Of a DNA stretch of 10,051 nt, positions 6,583 to 10,051 are shown in pieces. Source of the DNA: Sedimenticola sp. (GTDB lineage Bacteria > Pseudomonadota > Gammaproteobacteria > Chromatiales > Chromatiaceae); the NCBI GenBank assembly GCA_030619405.1, contig JAUXBK010000084.1:1-10051 (forward strand). Reading direction: 5' to 3'. The translations under genes were made by a program, and so were the position numbers. The notes beneath the pieces are model-generated. The model was not told the DNA's origin. It did not search any database and saw nothing but the letters and a program-made list of their open reading frames with translations. Positions within the stretch are counted from its first letter, which is position 1, and each line of letters opens with the position of its first letter.

Positions 6583-7797
6583 ATGACAGACACCGAAGAT
6601 TTCGCAGCACTCCTGAAGCAGTACGACCAGGAGCAGGGCAAACAGACTCAGCGCACCCCGCAGGTGGGTGACAAGGTTCAGGGCACCATCGTATCGATCG
6701 GGGGCGACAACCTCTACGTCGACCTGGGGAGCAAATCCGAAGGTATCCTGGAGGCCGCAGAGTTCACCGATGCCGACGGCAACCTGACCTTGAAGGTGGG
6801 TGACCGGGTGCAGACCCTGGTCACCGGCAAGGACGAGCAGAGCGGCTCTCTGCTGCTGGGCACTCGCCGGGGCCACAAAGTACATGGGAGTGCCGAACTG
6901 GAACAGGCCTGGGAGCTGCAACAGCCGGTGGATGGCCGGGTGACCGGGGTCACCAAGGGCGGGATCGAGGTGGAGATCGCCGGGATCCGGGCCTTCTGCC
7001 CGGCGTCACAGATCGATATCCGCTTCATCGAGGAGTTGGAGCAGTTCGTCGGTCAACACCTCTCTTTCCGCATCACCAAGTATCAGGGGGGGCGGCACCC
7101 GAACCTGGTGGTCTCCCGCCGTGCCCTGCTGGAGGAGGAACAGAAGGTTCTGGCGGAAGAGACGCGGGCCACGTTGAAGGAGGGTGCAGTGCTCAATGGT
7201 ATCGTCACCTCGATCAAGGAATACGGTGCCTTCGTCGATCTGGGTGGCGTGGAGGGAATGATCCACATCAGCGAGCTGGCGTTCAGCCATGTGGACCACC
7301 CCAAGGATCTGCTCTCTGAGGGGCAGCCGGTGGAAGTCTCCGTGCTGCGTATCGAGAAGACGGACAACCCGCGGCACCCGGAGAAGATCGCGCTCTCCAT
7401 CCGCGCCCTCTCCCGTGACCCCTGGCTGGATGCCGGCCAGCAGTTTCCGGTGGGCAGCCAGGTTAGTGGAAAGGTCACCCGAATCCAGCCGTTCGGTGCC
7501 TTCGTGGAGATCGCGCCGGGGATCGAGGGGATGGTGCACATCAGTGAACTGGGCGTGGAGCGTCGGGTCAGCCACCCGAATGAGGTGGTGAAGGAGGGTG
7601 ACCAGGTGGAAGCGAGGGTGCTGAGCATCGATCTGGACAAGCACCGCATCGGGCTGTCGCTGAGCGGGGAGCCGCAAAGCGGGGTGGCCGGCGGTGACAC
7701 TGGGAGCATCGATGACTACCGCAAGCCGAAGCAGAGCTTCGGGACCCTGGGCGACCTGCTGAAAGAAAGCATGGAGAAACAGAAGCAGAGGAAGTAG
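6583..7797 (+). CDS. S1 RNA-binding domain protein with four S1 repeats
   Basis: A 404-residue cytoplasmic protein (TAG at 7795-7797). Four OB-fold S1 domains are visible. Domain 1, about residues 28-95, starts VGDKVQGTIVSIGGDNLYVD. Domain 2, about 115-178, has DGRVTGVTKGGIEVEIAGIR and FCPASQID. Domain 3, about 200-274, has GIVTSIKEYGAFVDLGGVEG and MIHISEL. Domain 4, about 288-360, has GKVTRIQPFGAFVEIAPGIEG, broken as in the family, then MVHISEL. Domains 3 and 4 are the most canonical. It is shorter than ribosomal protein S1 (six domains, about 555 residues) and lacks RNase or helicase domains, so it is an S1-like RNA-binding protein, not RpsA. ATG 6583 (MTDTEDFAALLKQYD) is preferred over ATG 6559, which sits inside an inverted repeat. 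Neither has a clear Shine-Dalgarno sequence, so the start is uncertain by eight residues. Confidence 0.85.
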   Translation: MTDTEDFAALLKQYDQEQGKQTQRTPQVGDKVQGTIVSIGGDNLYVDLGSKSEGILEAAEFTDADGNLTLKVGDRVQTLVTGKDEQSGSLLLGTRRGHKVHGSAELEQAWELQQPVDGRVTGVTKGGIEVEIAGIRAFCPASQIDIRFIEELEQFVGQHLSFRITKYQGGRHPNLVVSRRALLEEEQKVLAEETRATLKEGAVLNGIVTSIKEYGAFVDLGGVEGMIHISELAFSHVDHPKDLLSEGQPVEVSVLRIEKTDNPRHPEKIALSIRALSRDPWLDAGQQFPVGSQVSGKVTRIQPFGAFVEIAPGIEGMVHISELGVERRVSHPNEVVKEGDQVEARVLSIDLDKHRIGLSLSGEPQSGVAGGDTGSIDDYRKPKQSFGTLGDLLKESMEKQKQRK

Positions 7798-7804
7798 CCG
7801 GGAG

Positions 7805-7834
7805 TGACAACCTGTTGAAAAGCCTGACAACCTG
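7805..7834. repeat. 10-base direct repeat just before the sugar phosphorylase start
   Basis: TGACAACCTG occurs exactly at 7805-7814 and 7825-7834, with start points 20 bases apart (about two helical turns). The second copy abuts the ATG at 7835. It could be a regulator-binding pair or a small duplication. No good Shine-Dalgarno sequence is seen between the copies and the start. Confidence 0.5.
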
Positions 7835-9664
7835 ATGCAACAGCAGCACGAACTGCCATCCTGGTTCAAAGAACGGGCCGAAGCGCGCCTGAATACCCTC
7901 TACCCGGAGTACCAGGTGGCCTCACCCTGGGGCGTATCTGTGGGCTGGTGACGGAGCATCGACAGCACTTCCCACCCCGGGACCGGGAGCGCTGGAATCA
8001 GGAGGATGCGATCCTGATCACTTATGGCGGCAGCATCCGGGCGGAGGGGGAGGCGCCGCTCGAAACCCTGGGCCGGTTTCTCGATCAGCAGCTTCCCGGC
8101 ACCATCAACAGTGTCCACATCCTGCCCATCTTTCCCTACAGCTCTGACGACGGCTTTGCCGTGATCGACTACCGGAAGGTGGACGAGGGTCTTGGCAGCT
8201 GGCAAGAGATGAAACGGATTGGAAAGGATTTCAACCTGATGCTGGATATGGTGATCAACCACTGCTCACGGGAGAATCTCTGGTTCATCGATTTCATCAA
8301 CAATGTAGCGCCCGGCCGGGACTACTTCATCGAGATGGACCCGAAGACGGATGTCAGCCAGGTGGTACGCCCGCGCACCAAGCCCCTGCTGGTCCCGGTG
8401 CACACCCACGGCGGCATCAAATATGTATGGGCCACCTTCAGTGAGGACCAGATCGACCTCAACTATGCAACCCGGAAGTGCTGATCGAGTTCATCTCTAT
8501 CTTTCTCTTTTACGTCAGCAAGGGTGCCCGCTTCATCCGTCTGGATGCCATCGCCTATCTGTGGAAGCAGCTCGGTACCCGTTGTATCCATCTGCGGCAG
8601 ACGCACCAGGTGGTGAAACTGCTGCGAGATGTGATCGAGGTGGCCACGCCTCACTGTGTACTGATCACCGAGACCAATGTGCCCAACGGGGAGAACATAA
8701 GTTACTTCGGCAACAGTGACGAGGCCCACATGGTCTACCAGTTCAGTCTGCCGCCGCCGCTGCTGCTGCACGCCTTGTACCGGGGGGATGCCACTCATTT
8801 GACTAGCTGGGCCATGGACTATCCGCGTCCACCGCGGGGCTGTACTTACCTGAATTTCACTGCCTCTCACGATGGAATCGGGTTGCGGCCGCTGGAGGGG
8901 ATACTCGCCGAGAGTGAAACAGCCGGACTGGTCGAATCCATGCGTGAGTACGGCGGTTATGTGACCATGAAGAGTAACCCGGATGGGGGGGGGAGACTCC
9001 GTACGAGATCAACATCACCTACTTCGATGCCCTGAAAGGAACCCACCAGGGCATCGACCGGTGGCAGGTGCCCCGTTTTATCTGTGCTCAGACGGTGATG
9101 CTGGCACTGCAGGGGATTCCGGCCCTCTACATCCACAGTATGACGGCCACACCCAACGACTACGCCGGTGTGGAACGGAGTGGCCGCACCCGCACCATCA
9201 ATCGACATGTGTGGCAGCTGGAGGAACTGCAGCGACTGTTGCAGGACGGTACAACACCTCAGGCAGAGATATTCGACGAACTCAGGCGGCGGATCCGGCG
9301 CCGGCAGCCGGCGTTCCACCCGGAGAGCGATCAGCAGACTCTCGATCTGGGCCGTGATCTATTCGTGGTCTGGCGCATTGCAAAGTATCAGCGGATTCTG
9401 GCGGTCAACAATATGACCGACCGGGAACAAGCGCTGCTCCTGCCCCCTCACCCGTGCCAACAGCCGGGTGGGGTCTGGCAGGGTCGGAGCGGAGGGAGGG
9501 TGTACGGGGCAGCGGATAGGCACATCATCCTCAAGCCCTACCAGTCGGCCTGGCTGGAGCCTAAAAAGCAGGTCCTAGGTCCTAGGTCCGAGGAAAAGGA
9601 CCGAGGAAAAACAGGACCAAGGACCAAGGAAAAGAACAGGAGCAAGGAACCAGAACTAATCTGA
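7835..9664 (+). pseudogene. GH13_18 sugar phosphorylase (sucrose/glucosylglycerate phosphorylase type), three frameshifts
   Basis: The gene is read in four consecutive pieces. Piece 1 starts at ATG 7835 (MQQQHELPSWFKERAEARL) and leaves frame near 7912-7920. Piece 2 runs to about 8470, with ILITYGGSIRAEG, HILPIFPYSSDDGFAVIDYR and DMVINH. Piece 3 runs from about 8470 to 8990, with GARFIRLDAIAYLWKQLGT, LITETNVPNGENISYFG and TASHDGIGLRPLEG. Piece 4 runs from about 8994, with PYEINITYFDALKGTHQGID and GVERSGRTRTINRHVW. The pieces cover a whole GH13 subfamily 18 enzyme, which reversibly phosphorolyses an alpha-glucoside to glucose 1-phosphate. The catalytic nucleophile (Asp, codon 8544), the acid/base (Glu, codon 8670) and the stabilising Asp (codon 8871) are all kept. 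At 8468-8473 one missing A restores DLNYANPEVL. At 8985-8993 a run of nine G breaks the frame. The normal end, near LKPYQSAWLEP, runs on into repeat DNA. Genuine decay or sequencing error are both possible; substrate specificity cannot be read. Confidence 0.85.
9571..9630. repeat. Heptamer tandem/inverted repeat, GGTCCTA units, at the 3' end of the sugar phosphorylase gene
   Basis: Tandem heptamers GGTCCTA (9571-9577, 9578-9584) and GGTCCGA (9585-9591) face inverted units GGACCAA (9614-9620, 9621-9627). The arms 9573-9589 and 9614-9630 match as inverted copies at 15 of 17 positions. A further GGACCGAGG lies between them at 9598-9606. The array is read as the artificial C-terminal tail of the sugar phosphorylase frame and reaches into A-rich DNA up to its stop. 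Confidence 0.75.
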
Positions 9665-10051
9665 AGTCCCCCCCGGAATCTGCCTGATTTCACATTTAAC
9701 CGTTTGTTATTATTAGGAAATATCTGGATTCGGAGCATGAAAATGTAGGCATGTAAAGTCGATTATTGCACAAATTTGATTTATACTTGCATTTAAGAAA
9801 TCAGACAGTTAGACGTGGGCAGTACGGTGAATCGTTAATTTCTAATTGCCTGGTTTACCTAAGAAAAGTGCGAGAACCGTTCAGGAACTTCAGACTACAG
9901 ACCTCGCCATTTCCGTTCAAAATCGTCTCAATCAATGGACAGGATTAACAGGATTAACAGGATTTACAGGATTTACAGGTTTATGTAATTTTTTAAATTC
10001 TGTTAATCCTGAACAATCCTGTAAATCCTGTCATTTTTTTGGTGCCGGCAA
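9665..10051. other. AT-rich intergenic stretch
   Basis: No gene is supported here. The base composition drops sharply compared with the coding DNA to the left. A 60-codon frame at 9766-9948 (MHKFDLYLHLRNQTVRRG...) has no family likeness, no ribosome-binding site and an end that lies in repeat DNA. A TATACT at about 9783 could be a -10 box, but no matching -35 box is spaced correctly. The right end carries the ACAGGATTA inverted repeat. Confidence 0.6.
9938..10039. repeat. Nonamer tandem/inverted repeat, ACAGGATTA units, with T-tract
   Basis: The left part is four and a half tandem nonamers: ACAGGATTA at 9939-9947 and 9948-9956, ACAGGATTT at 9957-9965 and 9966-9974, and ACAGG at 9975-9979. 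The right arm 10001-10032 is the inverted form (AATCCTGT-type units), matching 9938-9968 with a few differences and one extra base. An A/T-rich loop (TTTATGTAATTTTTTAAATTC) lies between them. Seven T (10034-10040, just after CA) follow the right arm, so in the plus direction the element also resembles a large intrinsic terminator. Confidence 0.8.

Noticed and set aside
9766..9948. 60-codon plus-strand frame
   Set aside because: No family likeness or ribosome-binding site, and its end lies in repeat DNA.
9939..9979. Possible CRISPR array
   Set aside because: The units are 9 bases long and directly adjacent, with no spacers, and are mirrored by an inverted copy. CRISPR repeats are 24-48 bases with unique spacers, and no cas gene is present.

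Overview
The window looks like chromosomal DNA from a GC-rich gammaproteobacterium. A purple-sulfur or sulfur-oxidizing Chromatiales-type relative is my best guess. That guess rests on overall protein character and on the style of the intergenic repeats, not on a marker gene. Coding regions are GC-rich, while the last ~390 bases are clearly more AT-rich.

Layout. (1) 2-3611, plus strand: the assembly cluster for cbb3-type cytochrome c oxidase, with the C-terminal end of ccoG, then ccoH, then the copper-exporting P-type ATPase ccoI. A strong terminator-like hairpin lies between ccoG and ccoH. A long inverted repeat built of CACGAAG units lies between ccoH and ccoI. The usual small fourth gene, ccoS, is not found after ccoI. 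(2) 3612-3941: non-coding, with a half-copy of a second repeat type (GCGCAAAG units). (3) 3942-5180, minus strand: a two-gene operon. The first gene encodes a protein with two recombinase-type helix-turn-helix segments and an extremely lysine-rich tail. The second encodes a small discoidin/galactose-binding-like protein. Both genes carry the same 11-base ribosome-binding sequence. (4) 5181-5551: a gene-poor gap holding a frameshifted C-terminal remnant of a phosphate-binding (PstS-like) protein. (5) 5552-6502, plus strand: an exported metallo-beta-lactamase-fold hydrolase with a full set of metal ligands. (6) 6583-7797, plus strand: a four-S1-domain RNA-binding protein. (7) 7835-9664, plus strand: a GH13_18 sugar phosphorylase (sucrose/glucosylglycerate phosphorylase type) broken by three frameshifts, each with the same net shift. 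Its end runs into a third repeat type (GGTCCTA units). (8) 9665-10051: non-coding, AT-rich, ending in a fourth repeat type (ACAGGATTA units) with a T-tract.

How the parts work together. ccoG, ccoH and ccoI act in one pathway: delivering copper to, and assembling, the high-affinity terminal oxidase used at low oxygen. The minus-strand pair is probably co-expressed, but its role is unknown. The metallo-hydrolase, S1 protein and sugar phosphorylase look like unrelated neighbours.

The most unusual signal is that intergenic regions carry four sequence-unrelated elements with the same architecture: a 7-9 base unit repeated in tandem and, in three clear cases, facing an inverted copy of itself. The second most unusual is the two-HTH, lysine-tailed protein paired with a discoidin-like protein.
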